A DNA stretch of 64,000 nucleotides from positions 9,114,001-9,178,000 of the forward strand of contig CM065312.1 of assembly GCA_033032175.1 (NCBI GenBank), written 5' to 3'. Under the pieces are notes generated by a model, which saw nothing but the letters and a program-made list of their open reading frames with translations, was not told where the DNA came from and ran no database searches. Shown here one piece after another: positions 33,303-45,923 of this stretch; position 1 is the first letter of the stretch; the number at the start of each line of letters is the position of its first letter. Made by a program: the position numbers and the translations under genes. The DNA comes from Saturnia japonica (lineage: Eukaryota > Arthropoda > Insecta > Lepidoptera > Saturniidae).

Positions 33303-34892
33303 TAATAAGTACAAAAAAATTATTACTTATTAATTATAAAAAATTAACCAGACTCTACAAATAGATGGACACTTCGTAAATAAAATAATTACTAACGAAA
33401 TACTTTACGAGAACAGGATAAATTAAAACTTTAGTGTTCTATAAATATTACATGGATTTTATTTATTTAAATAAAGAAAAAACTTATATACGACAAAAAC
33501 CAGTCAAACTACAATATTTTATATTTTTTACATTACTTTTTAAAAAAGCTTGGTAATAACCAAATAACTTAACAAAACTCATATCACAAATAATTATAAA
33601 CTACCTACCTACCTACTTATACAAAACTTTGGTTATATGTACCGAAGACCAAATTTATTTGAGAATACAAGTTACCCACTTTTAAATAATGTAAATACTT
33701 TGTAGACTGCGCCAGTGATCTCTGAGGACTGTGACTGTCAGCCTCGGGAGCACAAAATCGAGAATAGTAATTAGTACCGCCGGTAGAACTGACGACTAAG
33801 CGGTAAGCGGACTAAGTCATAGTTAAATACACATAGACGGAAGACTAAGTGACGACCACAGAACACTACTACTTCTAGCGGCGTGCTCAGGAGATGACTG
33901 ACGACTGACGAAGACGACCTCTCATTAGCAGAGTCTCCAGATTGCATTTTCTAAATTTCCCCATGGCGGCCAAAAAATTTCCCCAAAATGATAATATCTA
34001 AGCAACTTTTCCTCAAAAATTTAAAACCTTTAAATTTCTGTTTATTTTTAGTATAGGCAGCTTTAAAAAGCGGGGATACGTGTTCAGTACCATAAAAGTA
34101 CCATCTTACTTAAGCAAACATTTTAGTAAATTATTCCATCTTCTATACAATTAATAAAATTGAAGTGTCTGTTTGTAATGTCAAAATAACAGATTTTTAT
34201 TAAATGCATATGAAAGTATATAAGATACATATAACAAAAAACCCATTTTTTAAATTTTTGTTTGTTTGTCTGTTTGTTTATTCCGGGTAATCTCCGAAAC
34301 GATTAAACCAATTCGACGAGATTTTCACTGGTAGATAGCTGATTTTATAGGTTGTAACTTAGGCTACTTTTATTTAAAAAAAAGAGTTAGGGTTCCGTAC
34401 AATTAAAAAAAACTGATGGTGAATCAATTCAGGTGCCTAAATGGCTTATGCTGAGTAAACCATAAGAGGTATAGCAAATTAATTTAGAACTAAATCATAG
34501 GCATTAAAAAGACCTACAAAAATGTCTGCGAGAGTATACATCTATCTTAAGGAACACTCACAATAAGCATTTTTGTCTTTAAAATAGCCGGATGCGGGGA
34601 GCAAGATTCACGCGGGCATTCTGTAGTCCACGTGAGCGAAGCCACCAGCACAGCTAATTTGTAAATAAAAAGGTATTCTGACAAGATAAACACAAAATAT
34701 GGCTATTATGGGAGTCACATTTGCTTTCTTCGTGCGTTCTTCTCTCTTGTATTGATTTTCTATCATTAGGTATAGTAACTTTAGAAATAGACAACAGAGC
34801 TACAATTAAGCAGTTAAGTAAATAACAAAAGTATAAGTATAGCCGCATAATTTTACAGTGTATCTATTAAGAAACACAAATTTTCTCTGCCA
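33303..34892. other. upstream of Dicer-2 first coding exon
   Basis: Probably holds a 5' UTR exon or promoter, but I cannot place it. Positions 33700-33910 are GC-richer, with GACTAAG repeated three times. Positions 33915-34030 carry a motif (TCTCCAGATTGC plus runs of TTTCCCC) that recurs inverted at 41740-41880. A repeat-A copy on the minus strand covers 34140-34650. Confidence 0.45.
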
Positions 34893-35432
34893 TAAAAATT
34901 ACAGTTTTTTTTTTTTTTTTTTTTTTTAGAACTGACTACACTGTTAGCCTTAGGGGCCCTAAAGCCGCTGCGGCTTTTACAGCTTCACCGGACTTGGGGG
35001 CGAGCGCAGAGGGCACTCAGCCGCGAAAGTTTTGTGGACGACTCGCACGAGGGTGCCAAAGTGGCCGGACCTCGGCTCGGGCGGTCGTCGCGTTCGCAAA
35101 TAGGTCGCGATCTATTCGAATCCCTACACCTACGATTCGAGCTAACTAAATATACACATAGGCACGTTCCCTTCCTCCTGGGAGGAAGGAAGGAACCGTG
35201 CGTATGTGTATTCAATAATCGGAATGTTTCTACACTAACTAGCGCTAACTAACTAGCGTAAAAAAAGAAAAAAAAAGGTCCCTCACAGAACCTATGTACC
35301 TGTGTGGTGTGCACGTGTGTATGTTCATACGTGTGTAGTGTTGTATGTAGGTAGCTAAGTGATGCACGTACAGTGTCACTTGTATCGCGCGGGCGGTTGC
35401 CTGACCCAAGGGTTTCACACCGAGGAACGGAC

Positions 35433-38327
35433 CTAGGCTTGGGTTACCGCTAGAGAGGGTGGACGTGACGGGTGTGCTGGAGCGAAATTGACCGCCCGCC
35501 ATCTGCGGAGAGAACGGTGGTTACGCGGGCGTGGGCGCTGGCACGCTCTGTTTGGAGAGACGGATGTGTAATATTTATTCGAATTTTCGATGTGATCGTC
35601 GGGATCAATAAAAATATTGCGCGGCCGGCGTTTGCACCGGATGTCCGTGGGTGCCGGAACATAAGTGGCGGCTGTTTTTATTAACGGATTCGCGTGGTTC
35701 GACGCGATGTCGAAATACGAACGGGAGAGCTGTTTAACGTAGGCATGTATCGAAGGAAGCTCCATATCTCTATGGAGATCTACGCTTCGAACATACCACG
35801 GGGCCCCGGTGAGACGATAGAGGAACCTATTCTGTATCGATTGTAACCGTTTGAAACTCGACTCGGACATATGTGCGAACACGGCGCAACTGTATGTCAA
35901 AATTGGTCGAATACACGTCTTGTAGAGCGTGAGCTTATGTCGCGTGGACATTTTACTCACCGAACACAACAGAGGATGCAACCGGCCCAGGACCCACGCG
36001 GCCCTGTTCCTAACCTTACGGATGTGGGGTCTAAAAGAGAGCCTACTATCTAGGGTTACCCCTAGATATTTGGTCTCTCTTACATACGGAATCGGATTAT
36101 CGTAGAGCTTAACAGGTTTAAGCTTCCACGGTATCTGTGACGAATCCGCATCGAAGAGCATCGCGGCGCTCTTCGAGGGATTAACGGCTATACGCCACTC
36201 GTTAAACCACTTCCCGAGAGTGGTCACGGAGCGTTGGACTTTGTGTCTGAGGTGGGATCTATTCCTATCTGAGGCATATAAGACTGTATCGTCAGCGTAT
36301 AGCCCTACCTCGACCTCCGGGAGTCGAGGTAGGTCACTGACGTACAGGTTAAATAGGCTAGGAGCCAGGATCGAACCTTGGGGAAAGCCTGAGCGTATTG
36401 GACGGGGCGTGGACAATTCACCTTCCACTCTATAGCGAAAGGTGCGATCTGTTAGATAGTCGCGAATTATTTTAATTAGCCTATCGGGGACTTCAAAGTT
36501 ATACAACTTGTAGATCAATCCCTCGTGCCAGACCTTATCGAAGGCCTTGGCAACGTCGAAAAAGACCGCAAGTGTACGGCGGGGTTTATATAATTCAGCA
36601 AAATTAAATGCAACGTGCTCCGTGAGGCGGTGGACTTGTTGAGTGCAAGAATATCTAGCACGGAAACCGAATTGCTCAGGCGGATAGAGGTCTTTCTCCT
36701 CTATTACTGACTTGAGACGGTTCAGAAGGATCCGCTCGTACATTTTCCCTAAAGTATTTAGGAGACTGATCGGGCGATAGCTGTCGGGAAGCGACGCGCT
36801 CTTGCCGGGCTTACGGATACCTATGACTATGGCCTTTTTTCAGGCGGCTGGAAAATGGCAGTGGGCTATGGCTACATTGAAGATGCAGACCAAAAGAGCT
36901 ATGAGGCGATCGGGAAGAAGTCTAAGTACTTCATTCCTGATCCCGTCGGGACCTGGTGCTTTTCTAAGCTTAAGGCTTTTTATAATGGAAAGAACCTCCT
37001 CAGACGTGACTGGGGACAGGGAGTCTGTCGCGGGGAGCTTATCCAGCTCCCGCACGCATCCATCGTTACCCTCGACCCGGTCGGTATTTGCATCGACACT
37101 GTTCGGAGAGCACTGGCTCTCCAAACAAGTGGCGAGGCACTCCGCCTTGTCGCTGCTATCGAAGGCGAGCGGTATACCGGGACCCCTCTCGAGGGGGGGC
37201 ATAAGATAAGAAGCCTCTATTTTGAGGCTGTGAGCTAATTTCCAGTAAGCCAGATGCGACGGCCTTAGCCCTTCGACGAGGGCGTCCCATCTGTGACTTC
37301 TGAGTTCTAATATACGGGCTCTAACCGATCTTTGAAGTGCGCGTAAACGTGCGCGGTTTTCCTCGGTCGGATAGTGGTCGTGCGCACGAGTCGCCGCGTT
37401 CTTTTCCGTCAACAACGCCCGCACGTCGGCAGGGAGTACGAAGCGGCGATCGCTCGCCTCTTCGACCTCTCTCGAGGCCTCTCCGATGCCGGCCTGCAGG
37501 TGGTCGACCAGGGAATCGATCGCGAGATCTACGTCCGCAACGGACCCCAATACGTCCGGGATCCTATCTAAGCTGGACGAGGACGGCCTGTCCGCAAGAT
37601 AATGTTTTAGCTTGGCATAGTCAACCACTTGGACCGAAGGAGAGCTAGAGTCGTCTGGTTGACCTAGCTGCATGATGACCGGACGGTGGTCGGAGTCGAG
37701 CTCGTGTACGACCCGAATGAGTCGTAACCGAAGCGCGATACCTTTAATGAGAGCTACATCAAGCACTGTCGGCATACAGTTGTCTTGAAAGTGGGTGGGA
37801 GTGGGTGGCGCTATGACATCAAAGTTTAGCACGTTCGTTAGCTCTTCGAGTTTAACCCCATTACTGGAGTCTCTCCAATTGCCAAACGAAGTGTGTCCAC
37901 AATTGAGGTCACCCGCTATAATGACCGATTCACCGAGCGAAAGTAGCTTTTCTAGGTCAGACCTGAGAGGCTCTTTCCTCGGCGAGAGATAAACTGAGAC
38001 TAACGTTATGGACGGGTGGTCGGTCATTCCTAGTCTACACACGGATACTTCCATATTGGTAAGTATCGGAGGATCTACCGGCGTACAATATAACGATCGT
38101 TTGTAATAAATGAGAGTGCCGCCCCCGCGGCCGGCCCGGTCATTTCTTACAATATTGTAGTTCGCGATTTTTGGATCACGTTTAGCACGCTTTAAGAGCG
38201 TCTCCTGCACTAAAAGATCATCTACTTGGTGATCTTTAAGAAAGGTCGCGACGAGATCACGCTGCGGAAGTAGGCTTCGCGCGTTAAAAAATGAAAGATT
38301 TAACGCTTTCGGTTTAAACTTAGCCAT
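35433..38327 (-). CDS. jockey-type ORF2 (endonuclease-reverse transcriptase), one in-frame stop
   Basis: 964 codons. An APE-type endonuclease comes first: FFNARSLLPQRD, LLVQETLLKRAK, IIAGDLNCGHTSFGN and DSDHRPVIMQL, all expected catalytic positions present. The reverse transcriptase follows: KLRKAPGPDGI, SYRPISLLNTLGKM, FFDVAKAFDKVWH (motif A), PQGSILAPSLFNLY (B) and GLYADDTVLYA (C, intact YADD), then the thumb and a Cys-poor basic tail. The only lesion seen is TGA at 36840-36842 (FPAA*KKAIVIG), where Trp (TGG) is the natural reading; one G-to-A change explains it. The frame continues unbroken on both sides. Confidence 0.92.
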
Positions 38328-38336
38328 TGAAAGGCC

Positions 38337-40207
38337 CTAATTTTTATTACTACTCGCCTCGCGATCGAGACGTTGTAGTGTCTCTACGAGGCGGGGGAAC
38401 GCGCAAGCGGTCTTGATGAGACCGAAGCGCTCCAAATGGTCGTTGTATTCGATGAGCTCGCGGATATCGTGCTCGCGGGTGAGCAGTATCATTAGGTCGT
38501 TACTATTGACGACAGTGTTAGCGGGCGCGCGGGGCGCAGGAGCGCGGGGCGCGGGAATATCCATAGCCATAAGGGGCTGTGGATTGGGCGGCGGGGGCCC
38601 CATGCGTTCTGCGATGAACGCACGGGTTGCGGTTGCACCACGCGGGGTGCGGAGGGGCCGGCGGCGGCCGGGAGCTGGCGCGGGACCGGCAGCGCGGGAA
38701 ATTCCCCTGACGCCAGCAGGGGTTGCGCTTTGATGGCTGAGGCGGGGGGCACCGCCCGGGGGGCCGCCTGCCTCTGTGTACGTGGCCGCGTGGTACGCGG
38801 GGCCTTGGGGCAACCGCGATAATTCGCGGGATGCCCCTCCTCCCCGCATAACACGCAGCTCGGGGGGACGACGGAGTCACGCTCGCGCGTGCACTCCCGT
38901 GTGGGGTGGTCCTCTCGGCACTTTACGCACCGCGGACGAGAATGACAGTTACGGGCAGCGTGCCCGTACAGCTGGCAGTTGTGGCACTGCGCAGGCTGGT
39001 GGTTTTTGTGTGGGGGCTCCACGTTAATCCCGGAGAGCCCGCACACCGTCTCTAGCTGGAAGATGGCCTTTCCCTCGGGGGAAAGGTCCAATATGGCCAC
39101 TACCATTTGTAGTGGCCGCTTATCTTTACTGTACATCCGGTGTACTTCCCGGATGGGATAACTTTGCTCCTTGAGCGAGGAGCACACCTCCGACGGGTCG
39201 AGCTCCACCGGAATGCGGCGGATGACCACTCGGAGGACGCGCTCCTCCGCGAGCGAATACGTATAAAATTGCAGACCTTTCTGCCGGAGGAGGGTGGTTA
39301 GTTTACGGTGAGTTTCCGAAGAACTCACCGAAATAGAAATCCCGTTGACTATGTTTCTAGCCTTGTGGTAGTCGAGTTTGAGTCTGCGCATCTCATTGCA
39401 GACTCCCATCCAGGCTGCCTTGTCCCGGATTATGATTGGAGGTGGGGCACGCTCTTTTTTCCCGCCGGCGGGCGCGGGGAGCTGGGAGGACGCGGGGGCG
39501 GCGGCGCCCCTGACTACTGCCTTAGCTATTACCTTAGGCGCCGGTTGAGCAGTCGGACTGCTACGCGCCGTTCGCTTACGCGACGCCACGACGGTGAAGC
39601 CGTCGTTCTCGGTATCCATCTCCGGAGATGGATCTGGATTCGCGGGCGAGTCTTGTTCGACCGGAAGGGCCGAAAACGAATTTTTCGTCTTTAACGCGGT
39701 TTCCGTGGATCGCGCGGGACGGACGTACGGACTATTTTTGGTAACCCTAGATTGTGACCGCGAATTTCGCGGCCCTCGCTTGACGGAGGCGGGGCTTGAC
39801 CCGCACGATTGGCTAGTCGGGACAGGGGGCGTGGCCGTAGACGTGGCCACGGCCCCGGATGACGCGGCGGACGGACGCGCAGCGCTGCGCGTGAGACGTT
39901 TGGGCGCGGCGCCGACTGGCGCGGCGCCAGTCGGTATAACGGTCGCGGCCGTGACGTCATCGGCCGCCTTGCTACCTGAAACGGCCTCATGACGGGTCGC
40001 GGTCGCAGCGGTGCGACGCACGCAGGCGTTCTCAGGTAGATTACGGTATTCCTCGTCTAGAGAGGGACACCGTAATACGACGAAATTTTGATAGCGCTGG
40101 TATTGAAATTCCAGCGCTTTCATCCTGGCTTGCAACTTGCCTATGCAAGTGGCCAGGTTGGTAACGTTATTTGCCATGACGGCAGAAGAGGGAGGACAAT
40201 GGGACAT
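38337..40207 (-). CDS. jockey-type ORF1 (gag-like nucleic-acid-binding protein)
   Basis: About 620 residues. It has a Ser/Ala/Pro-rich N-terminal half, an RRM-like middle (KLDYHKARNIVNGISISV to LDLSPEGKAIFQLETVCGLS) and three zinc knuckles: CHNCQLYGHAARNC (CX2CX4HX4C), CVKCREDHPTREC and CVLCGEEGHPANYRGC. ORF1 proteins of this group bind element RNA and take it to the target. A 1-nt deletion in the G4C5 run near 38605 moves the frame. In the first frame the ORF ends at 38492 (571 aa); the shifted frame runs on through LMILLTREHDIRELIEYNDH to the stop at 38337, beside ORF2. The homopolymer position makes a sequencing slip possible. Confidence 0.9.
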
Positions 40208-40830
40208 TTTTATTTTATTTTAAATTAAAGGCCTCCCTGCTTTAGGGGCAGGGGGGTGCGCCAAAAACTTAAAAAGACTATCGGAGTCGGCAAGAGACCT
40301 GTGGTCAAGGTGCAATGACACACAGGAAGGACCTATCAACCCTAAGGAGCCCTAACAAGCCCGGGGCCGAGGACGCAGACCGGTAATTAAACCGGGCTAG
40401 GCCCAAACAGGTTCCCGGGGATGGAGTGTGCAGGATCGGAAGGTTTGGCAGGAGACACCTGGGGCAAGACTATGCGATAACCGCAAAGGCCTAGATTCCC
40501 AGGCCCGTCCGAGTCTGGCTGTTTGCCTCTGAAGGAGACAACCAGCGGGCTGCTCGGGTCACGCCCCGCTCACTTTAGTTAGCACCGTCAGGTATCCAGT
40601 GAGCGACCACAAAACCGTGGATTTATAAAAAACAAGCAAGTCGCACCGAAAAGTGCGGTTTACCACGCGAGCGTTAGACACCAGTTGGTTTACGTCGTTA
40701 TTGCAACAATATATTCGAATAAATTCCAAATATAAGATCGCAACAATTAAGTCACGTGATGGTCGAGAGCACAAACGGAGCGACACGTCCGTTCGCGATC
40801 CAGACCAAATCGGAACTCTAAAAATTACAG

Positions 40831-41949
40831 AAACACATGCAACGTATATAACATATGTTTTTACCCAAACAAGAAAAAGGAGGGTTATGTTTTTCCAACG
40901 TATGTATTATATGTATGTTTATTTCTATGGCACGCTCTTTAGCCTAAACGGCTTGAGGGGTTTATACAAGGTGTCGTTAGATTTGTCTTAATTGTGGGAA
41001 TGCCATAGGCAGGGATTATTATCGTAAATTAGGAAATTTTTTAATTCGCATGGTAGTGTCGAATGTGAGAAACGTGAAAAGCTTTCTCTGTCAAACCTAA
41101 AGATCTTAAAGGTTACCTACATAATGCCTGCTTATTCACACGTTGCAGTAACGCTGGCCGACTATTGCCATTATTAAAAATAATAAAGGATAGCTGACAG
41201 TGGAACAATGGTGTCTTCAATAATTTGTTAAACATTGCGTAGGAATAATGCATTATATTGCTCGTTGCTGTAATAAATACCAGCATTGAACCAGGAACGC
41301 TACAATAAAAGGGGATTTGAAGAGAAATTACATCATCCAACAGCAACATTACAGTCAATTTGTCGAGCTACAAAAAAAAAACAGTGATTATTTTCAAAAA
41401 CGTATATGAAGTATATGATATGTTATGAAATTTTAATTAAAATATCAGAGATGGCATTAGCAGAAGCAGGGTTTACAACGGTACGTGTACGTATCGTACA
41501 TTTCCGACAATTTTATGGTTTCGTACGATAGCGAAGTATAAGAAAATACGATTACAATTTTTAACTACAAAAGAATTTAAAAAACTAGGTCACCTGGAGC
41601 AGAAATTGGTGAAGTACGATAGTTTTGATCCAATACTGGGAAATACGATAATTTCGAAGTTGATGATACGATAACTGCCGCGCTTTAGATTGTGAATCCT
41701 GAGTAGAAATAGTAGTTAGTATTACGGCTATGCAGATAAAGTTCTTCCCCAAATTTCCCCTGTGCCAAAATTTTCCCCATCATTTTCGTTTCCCCAAAAT
41801 TTCCCCAGCAACATTATTTTCCTCAAAATGGGGAAACACCCCAATCTGGAGACCCTGCTCATTAGTCTGTGGTGACGACTTTCCGTATAATCATAATTCG
41901 TAATAATCTATGGTAACTACTGACGAGCACTGCTGCAGTTGCACTTGCA
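40831..41949. other. no gene; decayed repeats
   Basis: Positions 41460-41700 repeat short TACGATA motifs. Positions 41740-41880 hold runs of TTTCCCC and CAATCTGGAGACCCTGCT, inverted relative to 33915-34030. Confidence 0.45.
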
Positions 41950-42752
41950 CAGTACTGCCAGCTCCGTTTGAGTGTTTGGCGCTAGATCAATTTAAGGAAA
42001 AGCGCTAGATTCAGCTAAACAAGACAAGTGTGATTTAAAAAACCGCTAGATTAACAGATATGTTCCATATTACTAGTCTAGAACAACCATATTCCTTGAT
42101 TGACCAAAAAATTAGTGCAAAAATTTTCGTAATTTCAAATACCTATCTTTTACGCTCTGAACCAGAGTGAGTTTACTTATTTATAACGCAAGGCACGGTA
42201 TTGGAATTAAAAGATCAAGTATTTAAATAACTTTGGTTTATTAAATTATCTAAATAAAAATGAGATAAAAAATAATTTATAGGTCATCAACTGAATCGTT
42301 ATCCTCTGTGTCGTCACGTCGCGTCGTTTAGTAATATTTGAAGAGTTCCAGAGGCAGATGGACCTGGCTCACCTGGCTGTGGCTCTATGATATCCACATC
42401 TCGTTGGGCTATCCCTAATTTATATTTTTCGTTACTTCCAATTTGCATTAATACATAATCAGAAACATTTTGATTGTTTAGAAGTCAAGCCCATTCTTAC
42501 TTGTAAAATCACATTAATCATATCTACGTTGAGAGCATTAAGTAATTTATTAATTTTTCACTATATTCTTTGTACAAAATTTTCGTTTAATATCTACATT
42601 AGAATATGCAAGTGACATAATTTTTAAGCTTATTTATAAGTTTAAAAACATTCAATAGAAATAACGAAATGGAAATAAATAATAATTATTATTTATCAAC
42701 ACCTCAAAATTCCGCTAAATCTAGCGTTGAAAGCGTTAAGATGGCAGCACTG
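41950..42752. mobile_element. non-autonomous hAT-like element
   Basis: 803 bp with inverted ends CAGTACTGCCA (41950) and CAGTGCTGCCA (read inward from 42752). Subterminal CTAGCG/CGCTAGA motifs occur on both sides. A decayed minus-strand frame (QIGSNEKYKLGIAQRDVDII, then an acidic tail) may be the transposase C-terminus. No clean 8-bp TSD. The ends resemble those of the larger hAT at 45924. Confidence 0.62.
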
Positions 42753-43250
42753 GTGACGAGTAGCCACTTTGCTAACACTTATGTGTTACTAACACTCGTC
42801 AGTTACTCTACAGGTTATCTCTCTAGTTCATAGGGCTGGCGGCAGCCCAATGCTGCCAGATAACGAAGTTTGAAAATACAGTGTTTATGATAAAAATACA
42901 TTATTACAAAAAAATGTAATCATTCGATATGAAGATATCTCAATTATAGACATTAGTAATTACCAATATTAGTAATATTTCGATAACGAGTGATCATTCA
43001 AAATTGAATTACCATTAGTAATTACTAATGCTAGGTTATTTATATTAGTAGGTACTAATTTGGTATAATTAGTAATTATTACGACCGAACGAGCTTTTTT
43101 TTAGCTAATTGGTAACATATGTTCTTGTAAAGAACTTTGTTTACGACTGCGCAGCCTTTTTTTATCTTTTTTTAATAGGTACATATCCCAATTTAGTAAT
43201 CATTCATAATCACGACGAGCATTGTAGACGTAATAGTCTGCAGACCCACT
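42753..43250. other. no gene seen
   Basis: AT-rich with TTAGTAATTACTAAT-type palindromic runs around 42950-43080. Confidence 0.5.
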
Positions 43251-43259
43251 CTTCTTGGT

Positions 43260-43960
43260 AGGATCAATGGTTGGAAAGTATCTACTCTGCATAAAGGACG
43301 CCTGTCACCATGTGATCCTGTGAGTAGTTGAAGTTAAAGGAGTGGCTCACTCTCCCTGGTGGTTGAAGGACTTGGACACCCCCCAAAAAAAAATGCGCAG
43401 AGGAAGAAGAGGATTCGTTGCACCGCCTCAAGACGAAAACCTGTTGTTGCCGATTACCGTGATGCACTTGAGTATTTCAAAAGAAGGGTAGCGGATGCAT
43501 ATGAGCCACTTCCCTCAATCCTGGTAGACATTTATGTGTGCATACGTCGGAAACCGGGAATGGACGACTGTACCAACCCAAAGTCTTACCGTCCTATAGG
43601 CCTGTTGCCCGTGTTGGGGAAGCTCCTGGAAAAGCTCTTGGCTCGACGCTTGCGCTGGCATCTACTGCCGAAACTCAGCGTGAGGCATGTTATGACAGGC
43701 GCATTCATGATCATGTATGAGAATGAATCCACATTTTTATAATATTGTATGATAAGATATGAGTTTTTTCCCAGGAAGTACGGCCTAAGAGTTTTAAGTG
43801 AGATCGAGATAATATTTTACGAATTTTCGCTTACACGTGTAAGGGGGCCTCTGTAGCCCGGGGTCCCGTATCATTGATACGGCGCGGTGGTAGCTACACC
43901 CCTGGTACCCAATAACAGAGTTTTTCTTCTGTCTGTGTCAGATAAATATTTGTTTCATGA
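43260..43960 (+). mobile_element. R1/jockey-like LINE fragment
   Basis: A reading frame at 43359-43742 gives RKPVVADYRDALEYFKRRVA, then DCTNPKSYRPIGLLPVLGKL and LEKLLARRLRWHL, the start of a reverse transcriptase joined to part of the endonuclease-RT linker. Most of the RT is deleted. Downstream to 43960 is GC-richer 3' UTR-like sequence (GCCTCTGTAGCCCGGGGTCC). Confidence 0.7.
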
Positions 43961-44204
43961 ATAAATAATCTATATTCTTTATTATTGTTAAAGATATTAA
44001 ATAATTATGATTTGATAAAAAATGATGTCTGTTGATTGGTATTCATCTTGTAAGATGATTTAGGTAGATTAGGCGAAATATACTACATTTTATAGATATT
44101 AATATTTTCATCATTTTAGTTGATACACAATTCACACATTAAAACATCAGAATTATACTATCACGTGCACAGTATGAGTTTTTCGGATAAACTATACATA
44201 TACA

Positions 44205-44495
44205 TACAATTGAAGTGTCTCTTTGTAATGTAAAAATAACAGCTTCTTAATAAATGCATATAAAATGATATAGGTACGGCACTTTAAACAAAAAAGCAAT
44301 TTTAAAAATTGTTGTCTGTTTTTTCTGGCTAATCTTCAAAACGGTATGACCAAATTCAAAGGAATTTTCACTGACAGATAGCTGATGTTATAAGGAGTAA
44401 CTTAGGCTACATTTTTTTTTAAATAGGGTTGCGCACTCATACAATAGTAGTGTAATTTCTATAGTCCACGCAAATGGAGCCGCGGGCACAGTTAA
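44205..44495 (-). repeat. interspersed repeat family A, fragment
   Basis: Minus-strand copy of the repeat described at 25244. It has GAAGTGTCTCTTTGTAATGT at one end and GGAGCCGCGGGCACAGTTA at the other, with the middle deleted. Confidence 0.7.
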
Positions 44496-44866
44496 TAATA
44501 CTATGCAATAATTTAATCCAAAGTATTATGATTTTCATGAATGTTGAAGATGATCAATCATCCACTTTCAACAGAAGTTAAAAAAAGCTTTCATCATGTG
44601 ACAGTGCTCTCCATTGTATTTTTACTAATACAGTGTCCAGTAAATGAAATGAAAGTATCTAAAGTATGATCTACAGTAATTACAGTGCATCTGGTAGCAC
44701 TGAGCGTATGACTTTCACTCACAGACTGCTTTCACTGTCAGCTCGTTAGCCGTCAGTGCGAAACTGTGGCGCTAGGTAGGTAGTAGGTACAATGTTAGAC
44801 GGGCTATTCACGTTGTGACCAAACCGTCGCGTCGCATCGCAACGTCAGTTTGATTATCACACTAAG

Positions 44867-45067
44867 TTGTTACTCGATCTTAGGTCAATGTCCGCAGGTA
44901 AGTATGTAGTACCTAGAATAACAAATCCTTACGATAGCAGAACTTTAAAGAAACGAATACCATTTAATATTCTCAACACCTTGCCTGCGGACATACGACA
45001 TGAACCTAAAAAACAAAAAAAAATAAAAAATATTGGAAGATTATCTTCTCTAAAACGAAGAAATTAA
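44867..45067 (+). mobile_element. possible LINE C-terminal remnant
   Basis: Short frame with KYVVPRITNPYDSRTLKKRI and PFNILNTLPADIR. A YVVPR...YG.RTL...IP..LN.LP pattern occurs at the C-terminus of some LINE reverse transcriptases. Too short to be sure. Confidence 0.35.
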
Positions 45068-45915
45068 AAAAATATATATATAATAGGTCTTTATCTATGA
45101 AATTGCCGTTCTGCAGTACTGGCCATTTCAAATCAAAATAATTTTTGTTTGGCTAAGAATTCTAATTTCAAATTGATTTTATTTTAAAAACATGGAATTC
45201 TTTTTCCAAAAGTAGTCATTTGTTTATTGATTAGTGTTACATTTTCATCACATTTCAATCTTTTTTGTCATCATGGATACGTTAAAAATTCGAGTAATTA
45301 AGGAATATGAGTACTATGACAATTATAACTTGGGAGTATTTAAATGATGGGTGATAAGACATGTGTTAAATAAGGGTGATCCATTGTCGAACTCATTTTC
45401 ATTTACTATCGAGTGCTTGTATTGTGCTTACAAAGTCAATTTTACAAAGAATCTAAAAACAATCGAAACTGTCGCTCGAATTATCGCAACATGTATGCTC
45501 CCTTTAAAGCAATTAGTTATCTATAATTTATTAAAACTTCTTGTAGTAAACACTTTCATAGACAATTCACTTCGTTCAATTAGGTCACGTTGCTTTATAC
45601 CTTGTACCCACGTGTAGCGAGCGTGGAGGTAAGCCCCTATCAAAGACATTAAACTATGTAGTTTTTGGTTTATAAAAAAAAGTAAAACTTATTTGTTGTA
45701 AAAATTTGTATTTAAAAAACAGAAATGATATTATTACAATCCGAGAGGTCAACTCAGATAATTCCACATAATCGGTATGAGATTGAGTGACTAAGCTTCT
45801 TGGTGACATTCGTCATAATATTTAGTTTAGTTACCTACATTTTTTGATTTCGCCATCTCATAGTTGTGTTCCTAATTACTGCAAACCCCTAGACTGACAG
45901 CGCGACCTGTCACGG
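45068..45915. other. no gene identified
   Basis: A broken frame starts at 45274 (MDTLKIRVIKEYEYYDNYNL) and continues to 45617, without a recognised domain. Confidence 0.4.
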
Positions 45916-45923
45916 GTCTCGCG

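Larger units (their letters stand above)
34905..40818 (-). mobile_element. jockey-type LINE, near-intact, 12-bp TSD
   Basis: A 5.9-kb non-LTR retrotransposon, GC-rich against AT-rich surroundings. It is flanked by the perfect 12-bp duplication TAAAAATTACAG (34893-34904 and 40819-40830). A poly-A tail (T run 34905-34927 on the plus strand) marks the 3' end. In transcript order: about 610 nt 5' UTR, ORF1 (40207-38337), 9-nt gap, ORF2 (38327-35433) and 3' UTR with a small perfect hairpin (34961-34977). Both ORFs are open except for one 1-nt slip and one TGA. This is the youngest-looking large element in the window and the likely source type for the copies at 51948, 54535 and 58881. Confidence 0.95.

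Noticed and set aside
35034..39992. Many plus-strand open frames of 60-130 codons between 35 and 40 kb
   Set aside because: They are shadows of the GC-rich jockey ORFs on the opposite strand.
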